This document shows, in pieces, positions 25,866-34,696 of a DNA stretch of 45,973 bases (its first letter is position 1; the number at the start of each line of letters is the position of its first letter). The position numbers were made by a program, and so were the translations under genes. Source of the stretch: Dysgonomonas gadei ATCC BAA-286 (GTDB lineage: Bacteria > Bacteroidota > Bacteroidia > Bacteroidales > Dysgonomonadaceae); assembly GCF_000213555.1 (NCBI RefSeq), contig NZ_GL891984.1, positions 264,700-310,672 of the forward strand, read 5' to 3'. The notes below the pieces were generated by a model. That model had not been told where the DNA came from. It saw only the letters and a list, made by a program, of their open reading frames with translations, and ran no database searches.

Positions 25866-28409
25866 ATGAAGACCATTATAATCAGTTTTTTTTCTTTATT
25901 TTTATTGGTGGCGACAGGTGTCAAAGCTGAAAAAATCACATATTTTTTCGATCCGTCCATCCAGTTCGATAGCAAAATACCTTCTCCTGAAGAATTTCTC
26001 GGGTATGAAATAGGTAGTCGTATAACAGAGCATTATAAGATAAATGCTTATTTTGAGAAACTCGCTTCCCTCTCTGACCGCGTTTCGTTGGTGGAGATAG
26101 GCCGGACATACGAAAACCGTAAGCTGTATGTGCTGATTGTTTCTTCCCCTGAGAATATCCGGAATATAGACAAATACAAAGAGACGCGCCAGCAAGCCCG
26201 AAAAGGGGAGAAGCCGGATACTCCGTTAATTGTTTTTCTGGGAAGTACCGTTCATGGGAATGAGGCTTCGGGTTCGGAGGCAGCTTTGTTGTCTGCATAT
26301 TACTATGTGGCTGCTCAAAACGATTTTGTAAAAGAACAACTCGAAAATGGAATTTACTTTATTGATCCGGTGCGTAATCCTGACGGACAGGAGCGTTTTG
26401 TATCATGGGTAAATTCGAATACAAGTATAACCAACTATAATACATCGCAGTACGACAGGGAACATACTGAAGGATGGCCGCGCGGAAGAGGGAACCACTA
26501 TTGGTTCGACCTGAACCGCGACTGGGTTAATATTGTCCATCCCGAGAGTAAAGCCCGGGTTGCACATTATCAGGATTGGTTACCGCATGTACAGGCCGAT
26601 CATCATGAGATGGGTACAAACAGTACATTCTTTTTCGAACCCACCGATCCGGACGGAAATGAGAGCCGCTTTGTTCCGCAGACCACTTATAAGTTGAACC
26701 GTTTGTTTGCAGATTATTACTCAAAGGCTTTGGATAAAATCGGTTCGTTTTACTATACGAAAGAGTCTTACGATAATAAGAACCCAACCTTCGGGTCTAC
26801 ATACCCTGATTACAACGGGGCTGTGGGCATTTTATTCGAACAAGGTTCTTCGAGGGGTATACATCAGGAATCTGAAAATGGGATCGTTACATTTGCTTTT
26901 ACTGTACGCAACCAGCTGGTATCGAGTATTGCTACAGTGGATGCTGCTAATGCTAACAAAAACGGCTTATTCGACTTGCAGAAAGAATTCTTCAATGCAT
27001 CACGTACAGGAAAAGACAGTTCCAAATCATTTATAGTAGGAGACAGTTATGATATTTCACGTTTGCGTAAGTTTGTTCAGTTGTTACTTGACCATCGTAT
27101 CGAAGTATATGAAAATCAGGAGGACATAACGGTGGATAAGGTAAAATACGAAAAAGGGAAATCATACATTGTTCCTCTCGGGCAACCCAACAGTGCGTTG
27201 GTCAATATCATATTTGATGAAACCAAAGATTATACCGATCCGTCCAAACTGGGTTATGGCGCGGGATTTTCGGTCGCTTACTCATCTGGTCTGTCGCATG
27301 CTTCCATAACAAAAGCTGTTCGTGGAGTCAGGGTTGAGAAACTGGAGAAATCAGCAAATACATCATTCTCTATATCACAGTATGCCTATATAGTAGATTA
27401 CAGGGATTCGCATAGCCAGCATCTGCTTTTCCAATTATTAGCAAAAAACATTCTCGTAAAGACATCATTCAGCCCTTTTTCCGTACAAACAGAGAATGGA
27501 ACCAAAGATTTCTCCTATGGAAGTCTTCTTATTCCTGTCAGCAACCAGACTATAAGCCCGGATGAATTATATGCCACATTACAGAAATTGGCGGTCGCTT
27601 CAGACGTGGAGATAATACCCGTCTCTACAGGCTATAGTGTAAAAGGAGTGGATCTGGGCAGTAGCGCTTTCCGCACAGTGGAACGGCCGAAGGTGCTGGT
27701 TGTCACCGGGGGCAATATATCTTCCACCGAGGCCGGAGAAGTCTGGCATCTCTTCGACCAGAAACTGAATTATCAGTTAACCCGTGCTGATTACAACGTA
27801 TTTCCCAGAATTCCATTGAACAGCTTTAACCGGATTGTATTGGCAGGTGGCGATTATTCATTTCTCGGGAAACAGGGAATTCAGGATTTGCAAAACTGGG
27901 TGCGCAACGGAGGAACATTGATTACAATCAACTCTGCTTCGAGATGGGCTCTAAATAATGGAATAAGTGCAACACAGTTACAGAAACTGAAGACCGATTC
28001 TCTCCAGCAAAAACAATCAGAACAACAATTCTCACAGGAGAGAGACAGAATTCCGACATCGGTATTCGAAACAAAGATAAACCTGAAGCATCCTTTAGCG
28101 TTTGGGTTAACGAATGAGTCTTTGCCTGTTACCCGCGAGAGCAGCCTCTTTCTGGCTCCGTCGAAGAATCCGCTGGCTACGGTATCAGTTTATTCAGATA
28201 CCCCGCTCCTGAATGGATATATCTCCGCTTCACAGTTAAGCAACCTGAAAGGATCGGCTTCGATAATAGCGGAAAGACAAGGCTCCGGAAATATTGTATT
28301 ATTCGCTGAAGACCCGCTTTTCAGAGGTATTTGGGATGCCACTACCCGCACTTTTGTTAACGCTGTTGTTTTCGGGAATAATATAAACGCATACAATAGC
28401 TTCAGATAA
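25866..28409 (+). CDS. Secreted M14-family zinc carboxypeptidase with C-terminal glutamine-amidotransferase-like domain
   Basis: 847-residue exported peptidase with a signal peptide at about residues 1-21. The M14 domain (about 45-370) shows the zinc ligands HGNE (His130, Glu133) and the downstream DHHEMG (His246 or His247). FDLNRDW is a conserved family string, and FEQGSSRG carries the probable catalytic Glu325. A middle region of strands leads to a C-terminal domain (about 615-847) resembling class I glutamine-amidotransferase folds: KVLVVTGGNISSTEAGEVWH, RIVLAGGDYSFLG, LQNWVRNGGTLITINSASRW. That two-domain build is seen in other Bacteroidota M14 proteins. It lies 18 nt after the second TlpA gene and would trim C-terminal residues from peptides outside the cytoplasm. 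Confidence 0.88.
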   Translation: MKTIIISFFSLFLLVATGVKAEKITYFFDPSIQFDSKIPSPEEFLGYEIGSRITEHYKINAYFEKLASLSDRVSLVEIGRTYENRKLYVLIVSSPENIRNIDKYKETRQQARKGEKPDTPLIVFLGSTVHGNEASGSEAALLSAYYYVAAQNDFVKEQLENGIYFIDPVRNPDGQERFVSWVNSNTSITNYNTSQYDREHTEGWPRGRGNHYWFDLNRDWVNIVHPESKARVAHYQDWLPHVQADHHEMGTNSTFFFEPTDPDGNESRFVPQTTYKLNRLFADYYSKALDKIGSFYYTKESYDNKNPTFGSTYPDYNGAVGILFEQGSSRGIHQESENGIVTFAFTVRNQLVSSIATVDAANANKNGLFDLQKEFFNASRTGKDSSKSFIVGDSYDISRLRKFVQLLLDHRIEVYENQEDITVDKVKYEKGKSYIVPLGQPNSALVNIIFDETKDYTDPSKLGYGAGFSVAYSSGLSHASITKAVRGVRVEKLEKSANTSFSISQYAYIVDYRDSHSQHLLFQLLAKNILVKTSFSPFSVQTENGTKDFSYGSLLIPVSNQTISPDELYATLQKLAVASDVEIIPVSTGYSVKGVDLGSSAFRTVERPKVLVVTGGNISSTEAGEVWHLFDQKLNYQLTRADYNVFPRIPLNSFNRIVLAGGDYSFLGKQGIQDLQNWVRNGGTLITINSASRWALNNGISATQLQKLKTDSLQQKQSEQQFSQERDRIPTSVFETKINLKHPLAFGLTNESLPVTRESSLFLAPSKNPLATVSVYSDTPLLNGYISASQLSNLKGSASIIAERQGSGNIVLFAEDPLFRGIWDATTRTFVNAVVFGNNINAYNSFR

Positions 28410-28450
28410 AACAGATCAGACCTATATTGATATAAAACGAAAGAAATAAA

Positions 28451-29908
28451 ATGAAAAAAGTATTGTTGGTAATAGCACTGACAACATTAGCTGTCACTGT
28501 ATTTGCACAGAAAATTAAAAAGAATACCCCATTAAACAATGTGTCCATCAACTATTTGGACAAGTCTTTCTCTGTATATGATAAACTACAGAAAACGATA
28601 TGGCGTAATCCTGAACTGGGCTTTCTCGAGACGGAAAGTTCTGCTTTGCTCCAAAACCATCTCAAAGAAAATGAATTTGCAGTTGAGTCCGGAGTTGCCG
28701 GCATGCCTACCGCATTTGTCGCCACTTACGGATCAGGGCAGCCTGTGATAGCTGTGTTGGCCGAATTCGATGCTTTGCCCGGTTTATCGCAGGATACAGT
28801 CCCCTATCGTAAACCTTTGGTTGAAGGAGGGAGCGGTCACGGTTGCGGTCACAATACATTCGGAGTAGGAGCGGTGGCGGGGGCTGTCGCTATAAAACAA
28901 TGGCTCGATACGGAAAAACACACAGGTACAATCAAAGTATTCGGTACACCTGCCGAAGAAGGAGGCGGCGGTAAAGTTTATATGGTACGGGACGGATTGT
29001 TTAATGACGTAGATGTCGTCCTTGACTGGCATCCTTCTACCGGGAATGGAGTTACAACCGATACGGGAACAGCCATACAAATGATAGACTATAGCTTCTT
29101 TGGAGTGGCGGCCCATGCCGCGGCAAGTCCTGATAAGGGCCGGTCTGCCTTAGACGGCGTAGAAGCACTCAATTATATGGTCAATCTTTTGCGCGAGCAT
29201 GTACCGATGTCGTCCCGGATACATTACGTTATAGCCGATGGTGGTGAAGCACCCAATGTAGTACCCGATTATGCCAGGGTTTCCTATTACATACGGAGTC
29301 CGAAAAGAGAGATTCTCAAAGACCTTGTGGAATGGATAGGGCAGGCAGCCGAAGGTGCAGCCTTAGGGACACAGACAAAAGTTAAGTCTGAGATTGTATC
29401 CGGTTTTTATGAGCGTCTGAATAACCGCAAACTGTCGGAACTGGTACAGCGTAAACTCGAAATAGTGGGTGGCGTGCATTATGACGGACGTGAAAAGGCC
29501 TTCGCCGAGGAAATAGTAAAGGGACTGAATAAAGATATCAGCATACTGAAATATGCCGGATCGGTGAAGCCTCTGGAAGAAGAAAAACCTTCGCTGGGAG
29601 GTGGCTCGTCGGATGTGGGTGACGTTAGCTGGGTAGTTCCTACCGTAAGTTTCAATACGGCGACCTTTGTACCGGGAAGTGCCGGGCATAGCTGGCAAAA
29701 TGTAGCGGCGGGAGGTTCTACTATAGGAACAAAATCGCTGATAAATACAGCTAAAGTATTCAGCCTTTCAGCTATAGAATTATACACAAATCCGGAATTG
29801 GTAAAGGAGATAAAAGACGAATTCGATACCCGCAGGGGAGCTGGCTTCAAGTATGTACCACTACTTGGAGACCGGAAACCGGCACTCGATTACAGAGTGA
29901 AGAAATAA
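28451..29908 (+). CDS. Exported M20D-type amidohydrolase/peptidase (AbgB/HmrA-like)
   Basis: 485-residue metallo-amidohydrolase with a signal peptide at about residues 1-20 (ending TVFAQ). Metal-site motifs are HGCGHN (130-135), the Glu-Glu pair in GTPAEEGGGGK (169-170) and DWHPS (His194). The lid or dimerisation domain follows (SFFGVAAHAAASPDKGRSAL), then the C-terminal return to the catalytic fold with the last ligand expected in PGSAGHSWQ. Relatives hydrolyse aminobenzoyl-glutamate, N-acyl amino acids or dipeptides. Its place between the carboxypeptidase and a small-substrate symporter suggests it releases the final amino acid for uptake. Exact substrate unknown. Confidence 0.88.
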   Translation: MKKVLLVIALTTLAVTVFAQKIKKNTPLNNVSINYLDKSFSVYDKLQKTIWRNPELGFLETESSALLQNHLKENEFAVESGVAGMPTAFVATYGSGQPVIAVLAEFDALPGLSQDTVPYRKPLVEGGSGHGCGHNTFGVGAVAGAVAIKQWLDTEKHTGTIKVFGTPAEEGGGGKVYMVRDGLFNDVDVVLDWHPSTGNGVTTDTGTAIQMIDYSFFGVAAHAAASPDKGRSALDGVEALNYMVNLLREHVPMSSRIHYVIADGGEAPNVVPDYARVSYYIRSPKREILKDLVEWIGQAAEGAALGTQTKVKSEIVSGFYERLNNRKLSELVQRKLEIVGGVHYDGREKAFAEEIVKGLNKDISILKYAGSVKPLEEEKPSLGGGSSDVGDVSWVVPTVSFNTATFVPGSAGHSWQNVAAGGSTIGTKSLINTAKVFSLSAIELYTNPELVKEIKDEFDTRRGAGFKYVPLLGDRKPALDYRVKK

Positions 29909-29957
29909 TTGTGATCTGTAATATTTTAAAAGAATAAATTATTCAAACTGTATCTGC

Positions 29958-31139
29958 ATGAGAAAATTATTATCAAACACCACCCTGAGACTTTTGCTGG
30001 GTGTTCTGGGAGGTGTGGTACTCGGACTTTTTGCTTCTGAATCTTTAATCGCGGTTGTATTACCAATCAAACATATTCTTGGGCAAGTTATCTTTTTCCT
30101 TATACCTCTTATCATTTTCGGATTTATTACTCCATCTATAACTCGTCTCAAGAAGAACGCGTCGAGGTTACTCGGGAGTTCTTTATTACTGGCCTATGTG
30201 TCGTGTATCGGAAGTGCTTCACTGGCTGCCTTTGTGGGCTATAAGATAATTCCGCTACTTGATATAGTTCCGGTCAAAGAAGCGACAAATAGCCTTCCCG
30301 AGATGCTTTTTCGTCTGGATATACCTCCTTTGATGCCCGTGTTAAGCGCTTTGGTATTTGCTTTTTTATTGGGGTTGTCTGTCATATGGACCAAAGCTGT
30401 GAAAATAGAAGCGGCCTTATATGAATTTCAGGATCTGATCTTTGCGATGGTAAAGAAAATCCTGATTCCGATACTTCCTTTCTTTATTGCCGCTAATTTC
30501 AGTATTCTGGCATACGAAGGTGCATTGGCATCCAGACTGCCTGTATTTCTAGCTATATTGGTGATAACTGTGCTTTGTCACCTTATATGGATAAGTTTTC
30601 TTTATATTTCTTCGGGTTTGTATGCCCGTGTAAATCCCTGGAAAGTACTCAAATACTACGGACCGGTGGCATTGACTGCATTGGGAACACAGTCATCGGC
30701 CGCCAGTCTGGGAGTCGCCATAGAGCAAACAAAGAAATGTCCTGAGTTGAAACCGGAGATAAGGGATTTTGCCATACCCCTGTTTGGTAATATCCACTTT
30801 CCGGGTTCTATACTGGATGTTGTATTCCTGTCCCTTGCTGTTTCTCAATTATTATACGGAACTATGCCGGATATAACTCAGATACTCATTTTTATTCCGT
30901 TACTTGGCATTTTCGCGATAGCTGCTCCGGGGTTGCCCGGAGGAACACTTATCACTTCTTTAGGTCTGATACATGCAGTCTTAGGGATAGATGATGCCGG
31001 AGCCGCTCTGATGATAACGATTTTTGCTCTTCTCGATAGTTTCGGGACTACTCATAATATAACCAGCGACGGAGCTCTTACTCTTGCCTTATCAACTTAC
31101 ACCGATAAAAAGAATCTTAGTGCAGATTTGCCGGAATAA
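29958..31139 (+). CDS. DAACS-family (dicarboxylate/amino acid:cation) inner-membrane symporter
   Basis: 393-residue polytopic membrane protein with about eight hydrophobic segments plus two re-entrant loops. DAACS landmarks are the serine-rich hairpin ALGTQSSAASLGVAIEQT (about 241-258) and the second hairpin region GTTHNITSDGALTLALSTYTD near the C terminus. The transmembrane-7 motif, usually NMDG-like, appears here as NIHF (from Asn278), so substrate or coupling may differ from classical glutamate or dicarboxylate carriers. Some family members carry cystine, which would fit the surroundings. It follows the exported amidohydrolase by 49 nt and would import its product. Confidence 0.85.
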   Translation: MRKLLSNTTLRLLLGVLGGVVLGLFASESLIAVVLPIKHILGQVIFFLIPLIIFGFITPSITRLKKNASRLLGSSLLLAYVSCIGSASLAAFVGYKIIPLLDIVPVKEATNSLPEMLFRLDIPPLMPVLSALVFAFLLGLSVIWTKAVKIEAALYEFQDLIFAMVKKILIPILPFFIAANFSILAYEGALASRLPVFLAILVITVLCHLIWISFLYISSGLYARVNPWKVLKYYGPVALTALGTQSSAASLGVAIEQTKKCPELKPEIRDFAIPLFGNIHFPGSILDVVFLSLAVSQLLYGTMPDITQILIFIPLLGIFAIAAPGLPGGTLITSLGLIHAVLGIDDAGAALMITIFALLDSFGTTHNITSDGALTLALSTYTDKKNLSADLPE

Positions 31140-31194
31140 GCACTTATATACGAAAATGAGGTTATTCAAGTATTAACTAATATAAAAAGACTCT

Positions 31195-31344
31195 ATGAAA
31201 AATTTTATTACCATTAAGGCTTCCTCCATATCCGGAGGAGAACATGAGGAACAAAGGAATTTGTCCCGGTTTTATTCTCTACACATATCATCATCCATCG
31301 ATCAATGCCCAACTTCTTGTTTTCACATGCGAATGTGTTGTTAA
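31195..31344 (+). CDS. Leader peptide 2 ending Met-Arg-Met-Cys-Cys, candidate cysteine attenuator
   Basis: A 49-codon frame from ATG 31195 to TAA 31342-31344. The C terminus is CFHMRMCC-stop, with four Cys in the last twelve residues. Its end shares ATGCGAATGT and ATGTGTTG with leader 1. A 9-bp hairpin begins 20 nt after the stop. It lies 55 nt after the symporter and 213 nt before a SusC gene, the same position relative to a TonB receptor block as leader 1. An internal hairpin (31222-31239) carries GGAGGAG ahead of ATG 31244 in another frame. I favour the first frame because of the shared ending, and because Bacteroidota rarely use Shine-Dalgarno sequences. Confidence 0.62.
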   Translation: MKNFITIKASSISGGEHEEQRNLSRFYSLHISSSIDQCPTSCFHMRMCC

Positions 31345-31364
31345 CCTATATTTTACTATTCCGA

Positions 31365-31386
31365 AAATAAACCCGTCGGTTTATTT
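31365..31386 (+). promoter_or_regulatory. Hairpin downstream of leader peptide 2
   Basis: AAATAAACC (31365-31373) pairs with GGTTTATTT (31378-31386) around a CGTC tetraloop. It starts 20 nt after the leader stop codon. No T tract follows, so intrinsic termination is not obvious. It may be one alternative of a larger switch in the 213-nt gap, which otherwise holds no gene. Confidence 0.45.
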
Positions 31387-31557
31387 CCCCTGATTGATAT
31401 CCGCATATATTCCGGAGTAGTCCGAACTGTACTATAAAGGTTCTGAACCCCTGAACTAATAAATGTGCAAGATATTATCCTTCAATTAAGCAATCTATAA
31501 ACAAACACTTCTTGTAGCCTTCTATGCATGGCTATAATAGATATTCATTAAAAAATT

Positions 31558-34500
31558 ATGGCAAAAACAATTAGCTCTTTTAGCGATAAAAGAGACAGGT
31601 ATCGTGTAAATAAGTATTATTACATTTTCATATTCTTTCTATTGTTGTCCGGTAATATGATAGGGCAAACAGTAATAAAAGGTACAGTTGTAGATGAAAA
31701 AACCGGGGAGCCTCTGGTCGGGGCATCGGTCGCATTGGTTTCTACCACACAGGGTAGTCTCACTGATATAGACGGGTCATTTTCTTTCCCTGTTTCGGGT
31801 CAGCTACCTGTTACTATCAGGGTGGCTCTTGTGGGTTTCAAATCGCAGGAACTGGATGTATATGAAAATAACGGGCCGATCATTATTCCCTTGACGGAAG
31901 ATTTAAATTATCTGAACGAAGTAATCGTGGTCGGATATGGTACCCAAAAGCGTAAAGAACTTACCGGGGCTATTTCTTCGGTTTCAAAAGATGCGTTATC
32001 GCAATTATCTACTTCATTCGATGGATTACTGGGGGGAGCCGTTTCCGGCTTGAATGTATCCCAAAACTCCGGTCAGCCCGGAACTACTTCCAACATTCGC
32101 ATACGTGGAGGAAACTCTATAAACGGAGGGAATGAGCCTTTGTATGTGATAGACGGGGTTATAATATATAACGACAATTCGTCGGCCAATATCGGGATAA
32201 GCCGTGCTGCCGGGGCATTGAATCCGTTAGCTGCATTGAATCCCGGTGATATTGAATCCATAGAGGTGCTGAAAGATGTGTCCGCTTCGGCCATCTATGG
32301 TTCGCGTGGAGCAAACGGTGTAATTATTATTACTACCAAGAGCGGGAAAAAAGGGAAGACGAATATTGAATATCAATATTCTATCGGCTGGCAGCAAGCC
32401 CGTAAAAAGCTCGATCTGATGAACGCTCGGGAATGGGGCGAACTTTATCTGGAAATCGCATCGGCTGAGAATATCAGCGAAACCGGACTTACCGCTGAAA
32501 AAGTAGCACAATTGGGTGAAGGTACAAACTGGCAGGATGCGGCCCTGCGCACAGCGACAACCCAGAATCATCAGCTTTCGATAAGCGGCGGAGATGATAA
32601 GACAAGGTTTCTCTTATCTGGTAATTACAGCGATCAGGATGGAATCTTGCTGAACACGGGCTTTAAGCGTTATAGCGGACGGTTCAACTTTGAAAGGGAC
32701 TTATTCCCGAACCTGACTGTAGGTTTGAATGTTACAGCCAGTAAAATGGATCAAAGCGGATTGAGCAGCTATAACGGACTGTATGTGAACGGTGTTTCAA
32801 ACTCGCTCGATTATGTATTGAGGATACCGCAGGTGGTTTCTATATACAATCAGGATGGAAGCTATAATTACAATAACCTTTTCGAAAAAGGGGATTTGCG
32901 ATTTGGCGACCGTACCGTAAATGCCATATCGGATCTGGTTAATACAACATCGCAGACAAAAAATAATACTGTCATCGGAAACTTTTTCGCTAAATATACT
33001 ATCATCCCCTCGTTGGTGGCTAAGGTCAGTGCAGGAACCAATCTGAGTAATACGACTCTCAATTTTTTCGCGCCTTCCAGCGCTGCGGCAGGTTTTCTGG
33101 CTAAAGGGTATGGAAGTATCGGAAACAAGCGGTTTGATTCGTGGCAATATGAATATACGCTCAATTACACAAAGAAGCTGAATAAAGACCATTATGTGGA
33201 TATATTGGCCGGTTATACGACCCAGACCACCGATATAGAATACTCGATAGCATCGGCCAGTAATTTCGCTAACGAACAATTATCTTACCATAACCTGCAG
33301 GGAGGCGCCACTCTCTTATCTCCAAGTTCGGGCGGTTCGGAATCTATCCTCAATTCGGTACTGGGAAGGGTCAACTATTCTTTCCTCGGCAGGTACAATC
33401 TTACCGGAACATTCAGGGCGGATGGTTCCTCCCGGTTTGCAAAAAATCATAAATGGGGTTATTTCCCGTCCATCGGTTTGTCATGGAACGTCAGCGAGGA
33501 ACCTTTCCTGAAAAATAATAAGGTCATCAATGATCTTAAACTGAGGGGAAGTTTCGGGGTTGTCGGCAATCAGGAGATAGGCGACTACCGGTATGAAGCG
33601 ACATACGCTACAAAGGTATATTCTTTCAATAACCAGCTCGTTACGGCTTACGGCAGGGCTAATGCTGAAAACCCCGACCTGAAATGGGAAGAAACATCGC
33701 AATATAATCTGGGTTTTGATCTGAATCTGCTTAACCGCAGACTAGGCATTATAGCCGATGTTTATTATAAAAAGACAAGCGACCTGCTGCTGGATGTGCC
33801 TGTGGAAATAACAACAGGATTCAGTACCATGCTTATGAATGTGGGCAATGTTACAAATAAAGGAGTGGAATTCGCATTGACAGGCAGCATTATAGATCAG
33901 AAAGACCTGCAATGGAATCTGTCTGCCAATATTGCTAAAAATGTGAATGAAGTCACCAATATCGGTAATCTGGATTATTTCCTGTCCGGTAATACGATCA
34001 TAAAGAAAGGGGAATCTTTGGGCTCTTTCTATGGTGTTGCCTTCGATGGAATAGTACAAACCGGAACAGATATTTCGAAAGTGCCTGCGCCGAGCTGGAA
34101 AACGAATGTTGAGCCCGGTGATGTAAAATATGTCGATCAAAACAACGATGGCAAAATTACTCAGGATGAGGACAGAGTTGTCTTAGGTTCTATTCAGCCT
34201 GATTTCACATACGGATTTTCGACCACACTGAGATATAAATCATTGAGCTTATTTGCAGCCTTTCAGGGTAGTAAAGGCAATCAGCTATACAATCAGCTCC
34301 GGCAGGAACTGGAATCACCATCCACCAGCTACAATGTATTAGCCACACTCCGTGACAGATGGACGCCGCAGAATCCGTCAAACACAATTGCTAAAGCCTC
34401 TGTCACATCGGCCACATGGCTCGATAGCCGCTATATCGAAGATGCCTCTTTTCTACGTCTGAAAAATATAACTCTGAGTTATGTCCTTCCTGTGAAAATA

Positions 34501-34662
34501 ACAAAGGCTCCTCAGACAAAATTCAGAATTTTTGCAACGGGGCAAAACTTATTGACCTTTACCAAATATAAAGGATACGACCCTGAAGTGTCCAGCGGTA
34601 TAGATTCCGGAGCATACCCCACAGCGAAAACAATATCTTTTGGCGTGAATATATCTTATTAA
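31558..34662 (+). CDS. SusC/RagA-family TonB-dependent receptor (pair 4)
   Basis: 1034-residue importer. An N-terminal basic stretch precedes the hydrophobic core; cleavage is expected near IGQ (residue 37). The carboxypeptidase-regulatory-like domain (TVIKGTVVDEKTGEPLVGAS) is related to, but clearly divergent from, those of pairs 2 and 3. The TonB-box-like LNEVIVVGYGTQ follows, the plug has YGSRGANGVIIITTKSGK, and the barrel ends SFGVNISY. It contains an acidic VDQNNDGKITQDE string resembling a calcium-binding loop, common in this family. Expression is probably controlled by leader peptide 2. SusD follows after 34 nt. Confidence 0.94.
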   Translation: MAKTISSFSDKRDRYRVNKYYYIFIFFLLLSGNMIGQTVIKGTVVDEKTGEPLVGASVALVSTTQGSLTDIDGSFSFPVSGQLPVTIRVALVGFKSQELDVYENNGPIIIPLTEDLNYLNEVIVVGYGTQKRKELTGAISSVSKDALSQLSTSFDGLLGGAVSGLNVSQNSGQPGTTSNIRIRGGNSINGGNEPLYVIDGVIIYNDNSSANIGISRAAGALNPLAALNPGDIESIEVLKDVSASAIYGSRGANGVIIITTKSGKKGKTNIEYQYSIGWQQARKKLDLMNAREWGELYLEIASAENISETGLTAEKVAQLGEGTNWQDAALRTATTQNHQLSISGGDDKTRFLLSGNYSDQDGILLNTGFKRYSGRFNFERDLFPNLTVGLNVTASKMDQSGLSSYNGLYVNGVSNSLDYVLRIPQVVSIYNQDGSYNYNNLFEKGDLRFGDRTVNAISDLVNTTSQTKNNTVIGNFFAKYTIIPSLVAKVSAGTNLSNTTLNFFAPSSAAAGFLAKGYGSIGNKRFDSWQYEYTLNYTKKLNKDHYVDILAGYTTQTTDIEYSIASASNFANEQLSYHNLQGGATLLSPSSGGSESILNSVLGRVNYSFLGRYNLTGTFRADGSSRFAKNHKWGYFPSIGLSWNVSEEPFLKNNKVINDLKLRGSFGVVGNQEIGDYRYEATYATKVYSFNNQLVTAYGRANAENPDLKWEETSQYNLGFDLNLLNRRLGIIADVYYKKTSDLLLDVPVEITTGFSTMLMNVGNVTNKGVEFALTGSIIDQKDLQWNLSANIAKNVNEVTNIGNLDYFLSGNTIIKKGESLGSFYGVAFDGIVQTGTDISKVPAPSWKTNVEPGDVKYVDQNNDGKITQDEDRVVLGSIQPDFTYGFSTTLRYKSLSLFAAFQGSKGNQLYNQLRQELESPSTSYNVLATLRDRWTPQNPSNTIAKASVTSATWLDSRYIEDASFLRLKNITLSYVLPVKITKAPQTKFRIFATGQNLLTFTKYKGYDPEVSSGIDSGAYPTAKTISFGVNISY

Positions 34663-34696
34663 ACAGCTTACTATAAAATAATTAAATCAGAAAGAG

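Noticed and set aside
31244..31390. Alternative short frame with a Shine-Dalgarno-like GGAGGAG within leader 2
   Set aside because: Bacteroidota seldom rely on such sequences, and this frame lacks the MRMCC ending shared by the two leaders.
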